Shown: positions 24,300 to 35,208 of the stretch, one piece after another | How the letters are laid out: the number at the start of each line of letters is the position of its first letter | Position numbering within the stretch: the stretch's first letter is position 1 | DNA from: Heterocephalus glaber | Lineage: Eukaryota; Chordata; Mammalia; Rodentia; Bathyergidae | NCBI RefSeq assembly: GCF_000247695.1 | Contig: NW_004624854.1 | Location: forward strand, 4,319,689 to 4,383,688 | Reading direction: 5' to 3' | Length of the DNA: 64,000 nucleotides | Translations under genes and position numbers: made by a program | The notes under the pieces: generated by a model | Told to the model about the DNA's origin: nothing | Seen by the model: the letters and a program-made list of their open reading frames with translations, nothing else | The model's database searches: none

Positions 24300-24900
24300 C
24301 AGAGAGCCAGAATGGAGGAAATGCCCCCTGTGGTTCATTACGTCACTAGCTGCGAACAAGCGGGTAAGATTTCATTTCTAGATCCACAAACTGAAGACTC
24401 GACAGTTTGCACCGCGAGACTCTGCCGGCCACCAGTGTCAGCTCGTGATGATCATCGTAATACCCGCGTGATTAGCTCCCCTAAGGGATCCCGAACCTCA
24501 CGGGATGGTGCCGAATTGCCAAAAGCTCCTCAGAAAAGCGTCCGGAAGCTCCTTGCTCCTAGCTGTTCCCCGTGGAGTCTGCTTCCTGCCCAGATTCCCC
24601 TGCCACTTGCTTGGATCTGACCCCCTTCCAGGCTGTGCAGCAGCCCAGCTTGAGCAGACCGAGCGACTCCCGACCACTTTCCTACTTCCGTCTTCTGATG
24701 GCTGTCAGTGGATCTGCGACAAGGGGAGCTTCCAGAAGCTTTTTCGTCTCGCCCGCGCCTTGTCACGGCACGTGACATCCCGGAGCAGCCAGCCTGCCTC
24801 CCCCCTTGCAGCTTTTTAGGGGTGACAGTTTCCTATCTGACTGTAATAGCGTTGCGTCGCGACTAGTAGATGAGAACCACAGTGAGAGCATTCCTTCCGG
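24300..24900. promoter_or_regulatory. Intergenic CpG-richer patch, candidate regulatory element
   Basis: This region has higher GC and more CpG than the AT-rich DNA on either side. It carries a CRE/ATF-like TTACGTCA at 24338-24345. It also has a perfect 7-bp inverted repeat, TGTCACG-gca-CGTGACA, at 24761-24777, containing the E-box CACGTGAC. A 160-codon open frame (24138-24620, +) overlaps it but shows no family resemblance. It lies about 10 kb upstream of CAVIN2. Confidence 0.3.
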
Positions 24901-27900
24901 CCCTACCAACTTTTAAAGCTTGAAAACTAGAGCCATTGTTGGCCTGAAGTTTACCTCTGAACTGTTTATATAACAAAGGGATCACTAAACAAATCAGCAC
25001 CACGGACAAAATTTAAGGAGCTTAATTAGGCATTTAGTTTTAAAAAACATTAATATATAAATTGCTTGCTTTTAAAAGATAGTCCTAATGAAACCATTGT
25101 TAACTATTCATTAAAAGAAGATTCCAGGACCATTTAAACCTAGGGGTATTTTTCTAGCAATGAGTTCACCTTACACATATACTTGAAAATAAAATGATTA
25201 CATCTTTTTTTAAAACTCATGTAATTCAAATAATATTTTTCTTTAAATTAGATCGGACTTCCTCCCATTTGAAGAAATTGGCTCACTCTTACGTCAAGGA
25301 TATTTACACTGGTTTCTTCTCCTGGCTCCATTACTCTCTCTCTCTCTGCCCTGATTCTTTTAAAGGTCAGTCCCTGAACTGGAAAAACTCCATCTTCCCA
25401 CATTTTCATTTCTCCTACAATGTCCACAGGGGGAAATTAGCAGTGAGAGATGGGCATGCACAATCACCATAGTAGATCATGGTTTTAAATAGCGGCTGCA
25501 ATGAACAGGATATGCTTGTTGCAGTGCCTGAAATGCAGACCACATGTACCTCTCCTTGAATGGCCGGCTCTCCAACTATAGGTGAACACCATGTTCTATA
25601 ATATTTGAAATACCAGCATCTTTGTGTCTTTTGTGCTCCTAGAAGTTTGCTTGTTTTACTTATTATAATGCTCAACCCTGTCCTTCCATCATCTACCCTA
25701 CAGCTTCCCCACATCTTTATCTTTGTGTTTTCCCTCAATTCCATTCCCCCATGTCCTATCGAAGGGTATTAAACATAGAAAAGAACTAATAAATATTAAT
25801 GAATTAGGCTGAATTAGATCATGCAGTCATACCTTCATGTTATAATGAGGAAACCCAACACAAGGCTGAGGGCACAATGTCAACCAGAATCAGACCTGAA
25901 AAATTAAGCTCAAGTCATTTGATTTCTTAGTCCTCTCGAACACCATGCTGCGCCAGACAACCGTGGCAGTGGGCAGTGGTGAGGTCAGATAACCAAAGAA
26001 TACTGCATTGTTCTTAGAGGACTGAAGACAATCCTGATGAAACTACTCTTCCAGAATGTCAGTGACCATTAAATCATAAAATGGTCCCATTGGAAAAGGC
26101 CTTAGAAATCAAATACACTACTTTTACAAATCAGAAAAGTAAGACCTACAGATACCAACTTCCTTTTGCATTCTCTTATTTCACCCACAAGTCAGGTCTG
26201 ATATAATTTCTCTGTGCAAAAAGTCCAAAACTGTTTCAGAAAGAGAAACTCAAAATATATTTTAATAAAATAACCATGCCGATGAGAAGAGTTAACCAAA
26301 CCCTTGCTCTGTCTGTTCTTGTTACCTTTGCCTGTTACCTGGATTTCTGGGTCACTTGATATTTATTTATTTTTTGATTGGAATAATACCATAGCTTCCA
26401 CTAACAAAACATTTCTTTAAAGCCAGCAAGTGTGAGCCCAGAGAGAGGAAGAGAGGAATTTGAAATCACACATTTTTAACATTCAGAGATAATTCAAGAT
26501 AGTTCAAGTACCTTCTCGGTGTAAATCACCAAGCAAATGTTCTTGCGACAGTGTTTGCCTGCAAAAATATTTTACTGTTGAAACATGCTGCATTGCCAAA
26601 ATATTTTTGATAAAGCACATTTGTATCAGTGAGTTTTATTCAGAAACAGCCTGGCTTTAATCAGAGCCTAAAATTTAACATGAATGTACAGAAACTACAG
26701 AAAGATGATTAATAGGTAATTTATAGAAATCCATTATGTGAATGTTCATTAACTCAAAAAACAGAGCAGAATGGGAGGAAATGGTTTTATGTTATTACGA
26801 TAAGGATTTAAATTATCTATAAAGAAGAACTTCCTGACAAATACCAGACTTGGTTACCAAAATGGTTTTGGAATTTCCTTCTCTAAAGTTTTCAAATTAA
26901 TATAACTTCCTCCTTTTAAGACAAGGTAAGAAATTTTGTTTTTGTCTAATTTAAGGTGGGTTCTTCTGTTTGTTTTTGAAATAGAGGTCAAAATTGAATG
27001 ACATTCATTCATCATAGTACCCTAAGAAACAAAGTCACAAAAGACAACTCAAAATTAACAATTTTAAAGTAAGGCCTACTAAACTTAGAAATGTGACCAA
27101 AGCTACCTCTAGAATCTCCTTCATAGAGAGATTTAAGATTTCATAAACAGAAGACAGAAGAAAACTGAGGAAGGTGGAAAAATCTATCTAGTGAGGGAAG
27201 GAAAAGCGAGCTGTATCAATATGCTCATCTCAGCATTCTCTCCAAACCCTTAGACTTCCCTAAACATCAATTTGGTCATGAAAAACAGACATACACCCTC
27301 CCACTTCCTTAAAGTATTGTTTTTTCAAGGTCTTACCATATCTTGAGACATGAAAAACATTGTATTATAAGAAATGCATTACTACTAGATGACCCTTTTT
27401 AATTTAAAGCTCTTTTCCATAGTTCCTGTTTGCTTTCAGGCTCTGCAAGGAGAAAACCAAAAGCTAAGGGTAATTGTGTGTTAAGGGGTTTCCTGAGACT
27501 GAAAGGGGGCAACTCTGATACTTCATTAGCCATTGCCTTGCATTGTCTTGTAATTGCTTCTTGTGCATAAATTCTGCTTTTCCCCAAAGACTAGACTGGG
27601 ACAAAGACCTTAATTTATACTTCATTCATGCTGTCTGAGAGTCTAAGTCTGGGCATAGCATGAAGCAGCTCACTTAGAATAGTTGGCCAACTGATCTGGA
27701 GGTAAGGTGATGTACCAAGGTGTATTCTGTGAATGACTGAGCTAGCAAAGGCCAGCAGAGAAGTCTTAGTTTTGACTATGGCATAGGCAGCACAAGACAT
27801 CAATGTATTTTTGAGAAAAGATGAAATCCCATCAGCAAAATCAGCAGGCTGAACTAGATCATTATATATGTAAGGGCTTGGATTTATTTATGTGCCTAAC

Positions 27901-27914
27901 GGGTCTGCTGCTTA
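24901..27914. other. Intergenic, no gene seen
   Basis: AT-rich DNA. A faint old SINE/L2-like signal at 26080-26240 was too weak to call. Confidence 0.55.
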
Positions 27915-28145
27915 CCAAGTTCTAGCCACTGGTCCAGACATTTCACAGTCATTCATACTCGTTGAGTCCCCATAGCAACTCCTGACAATAAGATAAGGGT
28001 TATTATTATTCTTGCTGTCATTTGGTAATAAGAACCTTAGAACCTAGAAAGGAAACACAATTTGTCTAGGGTCATACAACCTCGCTGGAATTTGAGCCTG
28101 GAACATCTGGATTGATAGTTAACACTCTTAACTATTATTCCGCTT
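27915..28145 (-). mobile_element. MIR SINE
   Basis: A long MIR on the minus strand: 'ccaagttctagccactggtccagacatttcaca', 'tagggtcatacaacctcgctggaatttgagcctgg' and 'ttaacactcttaactattattccg' are in order. Confidence 0.75.
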
Positions 28146-28370
28146 ACCAAGAGGGAGAGAGAGAGAGGCACAAAATGAGGGCAAAAGGAAGCGAACAGGA
28201 AGAGCTGCCATCTTCACTCATCCAGTTTCCATTTCTGCACCCAGTCAGCTTTTCTATCTCCTAAGAGAATATTGGGGAAAGGGGTGGTGATCTATGAAGT
28301 ACAGGTGTGAATGGGAACTTCCTCACTGACCTCTGAACGTTTGCTGACAGAACTGACAACAGACAGGTTA

Positions 28371-28758
28371 TGGAATCAAAGTAACACTTGCTTTCGGGAA
28401 TGAATTTGGAAGTATTGCTTCCCTTTCAATTTCCTTGATGAGTTTAAAGAGTAATGGCGTTAGTTCTTCTTTAAATGTCTTGTAAAATTCAGCAGTGAAT
28501 CCATCCAGACCTGGGCTTTTCTTTGTTGATAAATATTTTATTACATTTTCAATTTCACTCATTGTAATTGGGGTGTTTAGAATTTCTATTTCTTCTTCAT
28601 TTAACTTTGGCAATTCGTATGTATGTAGGAATCTGCCCATTTCTTCTGTGTTTTCCATTTTATGGGAGTAGAGGTTCTCAAAGTAGGTATTGATGATCCT
28701 CTGGATTTCTGTTGGACGTGTTGTGACTTCACCTTTTTCATTCTTAATTTTTTAAAAA
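28371..28758 (-). mobile_element. Internal L1 ORF2 (reverse transcriptase) fragment
   Basis: On the minus strand an open segment of about 125 codons encodes LINE-1 ORF2p sequence at the start of the RT region ([52 protein letters not shown], ..ASVTLIP). Both element ends are missing. A 10-bp direct repeat, agacaggtta, flanks it at 28361-28370 and 28759-28768. The lack of stops suggests a fairly young insertion. Confidence 0.9.
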
Positions 28759-29639
28759 AGACAGGTTAAATGGGAGAAAAGGAATACAGATTTAGTAACA
28801 TTCAACAGGGAAAAAAATCACAGCACAGGAAAAAAATCATGGGAGTGATTTCCCACTTGTTCAGCACAGTTCAGAAACCTTTATTATACCCCTTCCTCAC
28901 AGCAGACAGGGCGAAGGGGCATGTAGATAACTTTTAGCAAAGTAGTCAATGATTTTGGTAGGGAACCTGAATGGGCTCAGATAACATATAATGGCCTGGA
29001 ACAAAGCCCTTGCCCACAAAACAGACAACATGTTGAAAGTGTTTCTGAGTGGGGTCGAAATAAGGGACAGTGGAGTGTGACAAAGTTCTGTCCGGGTGTG
29101 TTAATGACATCAGTCCTTTTATGTAATATGAGCTGACTCTTCTCCGGTGATGACACTTCAGCAAAAAGACTGAAACCAATCACGTTCTTCAGGAGGATCC
29201 TGCCAAGTCTGTCAGGAGAACTTTCCAGAAAGCCTTTCCCTGTGACTGGAGGTGGAGGCAAGAAGGGAAGGCCAGAGGGATCCTGATTTTGAGGCAGCTC
29301 CTAAGGCCTCTAAGCACAACAAAGCACCACACTTTGGGGTATTTTTTCTGAGCCTCAACTGGAGCATATATCTAATCCTTGGAAGGGCACTATTTGGAAA
29401 TAGACCACATCACTTCTTACAGCCCTTGAACGGAACTCAGTAACAAATACACTTCAGAGAGTCTGGGAAGTGTAGCTTTAGGTGAGCGTACACACTCTCA
29501 GGTAAAACGCCATCACCATGTTGAAATCACATTGCTACAGCAGTCCCTTCCTCTCCTCCGGACTCCTCCTGCTATGCGCCTGCTTAAACGGCCCTGTCCA
29601 GAGAGGACTTCCTGGACCACCCTATCGACAACAGCACGC

Positions 29640-29835
29640 TGGTCACTCTCTGGCCCTTCCTGTACTTTATTTTTCTCCCTCGTACTTATCAGTGCTTGTC
29701 ATTACACTTTATTTTTATTTATTATCTGTACCCACACCACAGTTCATAAAACCAGAGACTTTGTCTCTTGTTCACTGCTATATACCTGACATCCAATACT
29801 CAATAATATTTTTTTGTTTGAATGAATGATAAATG
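29640..29835 (+). mobile_element. L2 3' end fragment
   Basis: 'agagactttgtctcttgttcactgctatatacctgaca' and the terminal 'tttgaatgaatgataaatga' match the L2 3' end. Confidence 0.6.
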
Positions 29836-31639
29836 AGCAATGTTCTAACTTGTTTCCCTCCCTGTAGTATTGGGGGGAAAAAACCCCTAGGTATAAAAGA
29901 GTTTGTTTATCTTAACCAGCACCAGAATTCATCTTAGGAAAGGAAGAAACTCTATCTTCTTGGGGTACTGGATAAAACCTAACATCTAATATTTGAGTAA
30001 AATTTCACTTCATGACCCAGAGAGTGGAGGTAAGGAGAAAATAGAAGACAAAAACCTTCAAAATGTCAGAAATCACCCTGAGTGTGACCTGACATTTCAT
30101 TCACATCTACTACACTGACAAATACTTGTGCAAGTGGATTGTGTGATGCTTAAAAAGGAGCTGGGGTTTCCACCTGGGCAGACATGGAGAAGTCCAGAAA
30201 TGGCAGATGAGGAAACATGCACCCAAGAACCAGAAGAGACCAGAAAATGCAAGTCCTTCTAAACTTCCAATATTCCTGGAGTTTCCTGGGCGGCAGTACA
30301 CGGGGAGTGAACAGAATTTACCTTGTGTGTGAACACTATATATGACTGATTGCTGCTTCATCACTCAGCTACACAGGAGTTCCTAGTACGCTGCTCCACG
30401 AACATCACTGATAAACTGCCACAGGGACTTGGGCTGTCAGAGATTAGAATCACAGATTCATATGATTTTCCTCCCAAACATTTCTTGTGAAAGTGAGCAC
30501 TGTTCTTCCCCATTATCTCAGAGGGGATACGGAAAAGACGGCAACTTCAGGCTTTAGGCACCCACTTCCGGGTGCAACTAAGGTGGGGTTCAGTGTGATC
30601 TCTGCCTGCCTCTCTGCCCAATCCATTTTACCTTGGCAGTGCGCTTTTCTCCTACCACCTTTCATATTAAGCCTAGAGTTAAATTTTTATTAAGGTATAA
30701 GAGTAATTACACAAAACCCTTGGTTTTATAAAGTTGTCTTAAGAGTTAAATTTTAGGAAGGATAGTGAGTATAAAAAGTATTAGAGGAGTTCTGGGCATA
30801 AATCTATATACTGTTAATGATAATTCTTAAAGAGTGGCACTTTCATGGCAAATTACATGTTCCCAGATATCTGTTGCAGAGCATAAACTACTCCAAAACT
30901 TAGTGACATAAAACAAGTGGATGTATCATTATATTGTTTTTCTTTCTCCTCGTGTGGTTAAAATACTCGTAGAACCCTAGGACTACTTCTTACTCAACCC
31001 AGGCTTCCAAAGGCTTTTGAACACCAGTACAGCAGCCCAGAGGAAAGCACGTATGGAGCAGCTAGCTTGGCTCTTTTAGCTACCGGGAACAAGGACTTTC
31101 TTTTCTTCAGGCTCATCATCCCAGGATTCCTATCACTGTTGTGTAGAAAGATCAAGAATGCCAGGTTTACTGTGTGGGCCATTGAACCACCTCTGGTTTA
31201 AGAATTATAGTAAACACTTAAAGAAGCCTCTGTGGTTCACAATAGGAAACCACATAGGTCTTTGGACAAGGGCCCCAGCCAGTCATAAAGCAGATGTTTT
31301 CCTCAAGTGACCTCTGCTTATAGGACTTAATACTGGAAGTAATAATAACGTGGCTGGTGGCCAGCTAAAGGATTGAAGCTTGCTGCCCTTCAAGTTTGCA
31401 TCACAGTCTATTTCTCAGTTCCAACCTTCTACAGGGCAGGAGGGCCCCTGTTACATCGCTCCTCAGAGTTCCCATGATGATAGGGCTGTTCAGCAAAGCC
31501 AGATGCAACACAATGTCAAAATATGCACTAATGAGTCGTTCACTTCTACATATAATTTCCAAAGGACATACTCTAAATCCACAAAAATGATTACCTCCAA
31601 TGAGAGGGGAAAGGGAATGGAATGGAAATGACCATAGAA

Positions 31640-31990
31640 TGTGGTGGAGGGGAGAACCAAAGATTTCCAGGATCTACCCTTAAGAGCTCCTGCTTCTAGT
31701 CCCTTGGAATCCTGACGCAGTCTATAAAGTCTGATTTCCCTACTAGAAAGATCAAGTGGAGAGTTCCTGGAGGGTAACAGATGGCGGAGTCAGCCCAGCA
31801 GAGGAAGCAGACCTGAATGCGGCCATGTTGGGTCCCCATTCCAAACTACAGCAGAATGAACCTGCTGAGTGGAGATAACTCAACCAGCAGAGCCCTGCCA
31901 CACCAATCTCAGAATCATGAGTAAGGAAAACTACTGCTGCTGAAGCCACTGAGCTGCAGGCTCATTTGTTATACAATAATTTGTTTGATA
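31640..31990 (+). mobile_element. Probable MaLR/MLT1-like LTR
   Basis: The 3' part reads 'ctcagaatcatgagtaagg' and 'gaagccactgagctgcaggctcatttgttatac', like the 3' end of older MLT1 LTRs. The 5' part is too diverged to place. Confidence 0.45.
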
Positions 31991-32799
31991 TATTATTTTT
32001 GCTAGTCAAAACTAGTTTTTTAAAAAATAAACTCGTAAACAAGCCTTTCTTCTTGTTTAGAGAACATTTGTCTTTTGTCCACCTCACCCCCCATGTCTCT
32101 AGTGTCTAATGTCTCTAATGTGTGCAATCATCCAGCTGATGATACAATATCCAACAATGCCATGCCAAATCAGTGCAAATCAATGCCAAATCAGGGCAAG
32201 TGATTATAATGTGAAATGGCAAATCTTGCAATGTGTGTAGGAAATCATGACACTGATGAAGATAATGTTGGAGAAGCCCTTGAATCACAGACGACTCCTC
32301 CAACAAATGAGACTCTGCAGCTGGAACAGATAACATTTCGAAGAAGGGATCTCCACAGAGGATGGCACAATAAATGCTTCTAAGGGGAAAGATTTGAATG
32401 TCAAAATGTAAGAGAGGCTCTTGGAAAATTTATGAAGCCCTCAAATATTTTTGAAATAATGACACTTTCTATGATTTGCACATAGAAATCAAATATAAAA
32501 GGACATGATATCATGATACTGTGCAATTTTGTTAGAAAATTAGACTTCTCCAAATCAACACTTCATTCATCTTTTGTTCTAATATTTAACACATCACTGA
32601 CCAAGTAAATTTTGTTAAATGTAAGGCAAATTGATTTTAATAATTCTTTTACTTAAAAAAAAAAAAAACAGAGTCCCAACCAAATCTTTTTATGTTTTTT
32701 TGGTCTCTATTTTTCAAGAATTCACTTTAAGTAGATTTGGCGATGCCAGTTACCTGAGGAAGCTGAAGGCCTCTATAAGTTCCTTTAATTCATCTTCCT

Positions 32800-32910
32800 A
32801 ACTAGCAAGGATGCTCTTGAAGGGCAGGGTTTCGGCTTGTGCTTTGTGAAAATCCTCTGGATCCTGCGTATAGCACAGGGTGGGAATTCAATAAATGTGA
32901 CAACAAAGGA
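32800..32910 (+). mobile_element. L2 3' end fragment
   Basis: 'cttgaagggcagggtttcggcttg' and 'gtatagcacagggtgggaattcaataaatgtg' follow the L2 3' end. Confidence 0.55.
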
Positions 32911-33421
32911 CCTGTTGATTGATGACCTTTCATAGAGATGTTCAGCTGAAGAATGACAATGCCCCACTATCAGTCTTTGGTCCAAAATGAGCTGGCATTG
33001 TTCTTCTTAAAGCTGTTCGTAGATGGCCTCTTACAAACTTCCTGCTGAAAACACTCTCAAAGCCTGGATTCATTTAAAACCAATCCAAGGATGGAAAGTT
33101 GTTTTAGGAAATAAGCCCCACATCCCAGGGGCTTGGATAGTGAGGGCCACATTTGAGAACGGGTGTGCCACTTCACTGATCCTTACCCGGACTTTGGAAA
33201 TGTCAAACCCAGAAGCATTCGCCTGAGCAGCAGTTGGGTGCACTTCCAGGTGTGTGTCAGTGAATGCCAGGCAGGAAGAGGCATCTGAGAAAAATCTCTC
33301 AGCATGGATTCAAAGTGAGTTAAGACAAATCAGCATGGTAGGCATGGCAGTGTCTTAAGTCAACATCGGTAGAAGACAGGGTGTCCCCTTTCAATCTTAG
33401 GTCTCATAAAAACAAACCCAA

Positions 33422-33514
33422 GGGCCAGGAATTTAGCTCAGTGGCACGGCCACCTACCTCTCAAGTACAAGGTCCCAAGTTCTATCCCAGGTACCAACCC
33501 CCCCCCAAAAAAAA
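33422..33514 (+). mobile_element. ID-like tRNA-derived SINE
   Basis: It starts ggccaggaatttagctcagt, continues with 'caagtacaaggtcccaagttctatcccaggtacc', and ends in a C-run and A-tail. It lies about 1 kb upstream of the CAVIN2 promoter, next to a second SINE. Confidence 0.8.
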
Positions 33515-33522
33515 GCCTATGG

Positions 33523-33609
33523 CTGGGCTGTGGATTTAGCTCAGTGGTTTGCCCACCTGCTGGGCAAACTCAAGGACCGGAGTGCAATCCCTGGTTCCAA
33601 AAAAAAAAA
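33523..33609 (+). mobile_element. ID-like tRNA-derived SINE abutting the previous SINE
   Basis: It contains 'gggctgtggatttagctcagtgg' in pieces, a B-box-like 'gagtgcaatccctggttcc' and an A11 tail. 'cctatgg' flanks it at 33516-33522 and 33610-33616, so it inserted at the end of the tail of the upstream SINE. Confidence 0.8.
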
Positions 33610-33652
33610 CCTATGGTTAAAATAAATGGTTATTCAAAACTGTTCCATCTTT

Positions 33653-33924
33653 AAATGTTCAAATGGGAAGGGGAACAAGGCAGTGGGGGGAGAGAAGAAA
33701 GAGGAAAGAAAACTAGAATAGAAGAGAAAAAATGGAAACCAAGCTTTTGTAGATAAGGAAGGGAGGAGGGGTTGAAGGGAGGGGAGGGGAATGGGGAAAA
33801 AGGAAGAATCGGGATGTATTATGTACAGGTTCAAAGTCCCTATGATGAATGTGATCATTATGCACATCTAAAGCATACCAATAAAATTAATTTTAAAAAA
33901 TAAAAAATATCATTTATTTAAAAA
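33653..33924 (+). mobile_element. 5'-truncated L1 3' end
   Basis: A G/A-rich tract leads into 'gggatgtattatgtacaggttcaaag', then 'tgatcattatgcacat', then 'caataaaattaattttaaaaaataaaa'. This looks like a rodent L1 3' UTR with polyadenylation signal and tail. A 12-bp target-site duplication, tgttccatcttt, lies at 33641-33652 and 33925-33936. It is about 0.8 kb upstream of the CAVIN2 ATG. Confidence 0.7.
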
Positions 33925-34379
33925 TGTTCCATCTTTTACCTGGAAACAGTGCATAACGTTACTTATTTAACATCCCTGAAGTTCAGTCTCTTTCAACTTA
34001 TTCTGCATCCCCTACTGCATGAGTAATAGGGTAGCAAGAAGAAATGAGCTGTTTCCTTCTATTAACAGTTACTTCCACTTCTCTGCAAATGAGAAACCAA
34101 CACTACAATCCAGGCTGCAAGAACCCTTCAACCCTGCCCCTCCCAGGAGGGCACAGGGTGTTCTGCAACGTATCAGTCAGTTCTGGGGCAAATGCAAACA
34201 ATACTTTCCGTTACAATAACTTGTATCCAGGAAAAAAAAAACAAAAAAAACAGGGTCCGTAGCGTAGCAGCCAGAGAAAAGTTTACTGGCTTGAGCCAAT
34301 TGCAGCCTGTGGAGCTGGGCCAAGTTAGCATGTTTTTCTCCGCCTCTGGATGAAGTCATGATTGAAATATGGCATTGAA

Positions 34380-34725
34380 CTTATTTTAAAAAGGGAAGGG
34401 GAGTCGGAAAGGCCAGCAACCCTGCAGCAGAGGGCTCCGTGCTGTGGAGAACGTGGTTAGGAAGTGTATGCGCGAGCTTGTCAGCGCTGAGTGGTTCTCA
34501 GCCCGCTGACCTTCGCCTCCCACTGGGTGGAGTAGGGCCTTTAAGAGCAGTTGGAATGCAGCTCCCCTGAGCAGCTTAGCCAGTTGTTGCCTGTCTGAAC
34601 CTCTGCCAGTCCTGGGAGCAGCGCTCAGACCTCAACCTGCAGGCCTCCTTCTGCACCCTCTCCTCTGCCCCTCCGGCCCCCGCAAGATCAGCCACCGGGG
34701 AGGAGGCCGTGTCACCTGTCCAGCT
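34380..34725 (+). promoter_or_regulatory. CAVIN2: CAVIN2 proximal promoter and 5' UTR
   Basis: The GC content rises here just upstream of the ATG. A weak TATA-like 'ctttaagag' sits near 34539, and a GGAATG (TEAD/MCAT-type) motif lies near 34554. The 5' UTR probably starts near 34550-34570. No upstream ATG disrupts the main start in an obvious way. The transcription start cannot be fixed from sequence alone, so the boundaries are approximate. Confidence 0.45.
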
Positions 34726-35208
34726 ATGGGAGAGGACGCCACCCAGGCCGAAAGGTTCCAGCACCCGAGCTCTGACGCACGCCAGGAGAAGCCCTCGAGC
34801 CCCAGCCCCATGCCCTCCTCCACGCCGAGCCTGAGCCTGAACCTGGGGTGCCCGGAAGAGGCCATCCGGGACAACTCGCAGGTGAACGCCGTCACGGTGC
34901 ACACGCTGCTGGACAAGCTGGTGACCATGCTGGACGCCGTGCAGGAGAACCAGCACAAGATGGAGCAGCGGCAGGTCGGCCTGGAAGGCTCGGTGAAGGG
35001 CATCCAGAGCGACCTCGCCAAGCTGTCCAAGTACCAGGCCTCCACCAGCAGCACGGTGGGCAAGCTGCTGGAGAAGTCGCGCAAGGTGAGCGCGCACACG
35101 CGAGCCGTCCGGGAGCGCATGGAGCGGCAGAGCGTGCAGGTGAGGAGACTGGAGAGCAACCACGCCCAGCTCCTGCGACGCAACCACTTCAAAGTGCTCA
35201 TCTTCCAG
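34726..35208 (+). CDS. CAVIN2: CAVIN2 (cavin-2/SDPR) coding exon 1
   Basis: This exon encodes residues 1-161 of cavin-2, a peripheral membrane protein of the caveolar coat that binds phosphatidylserine and PKC and works with cavin-1 and caveolins in shaping caveolae (family knowledge). The start MGEDATQAERFQ, the Ser/Pro-rich stretch at residues 22-38 and the heptad-rich helix from about residue 50 (NSQVNAVTVHTLLDKL) to about 155 (HAQLLRRNHFKVLIFQ) match mammalian cavin-2 closely. That helix is the HR1 trimerising coiled coil. The ATG has G at -3 and G at +4. The exon ends in phase 0 at ..ATC TTC CAG, followed by the donor gtcagt. The open frame runs on to 35571, but that is intronic readthrough. 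Third positions are strikingly GC-rich compared with the AT-rich surroundings. Confidence 0.97.

Noticed and set aside
24138..24620. 160-codon + strand open frame as a gene
   Set aside because: No recognisable domain or homologue, no clear splice context; higher GC explains the open frame.
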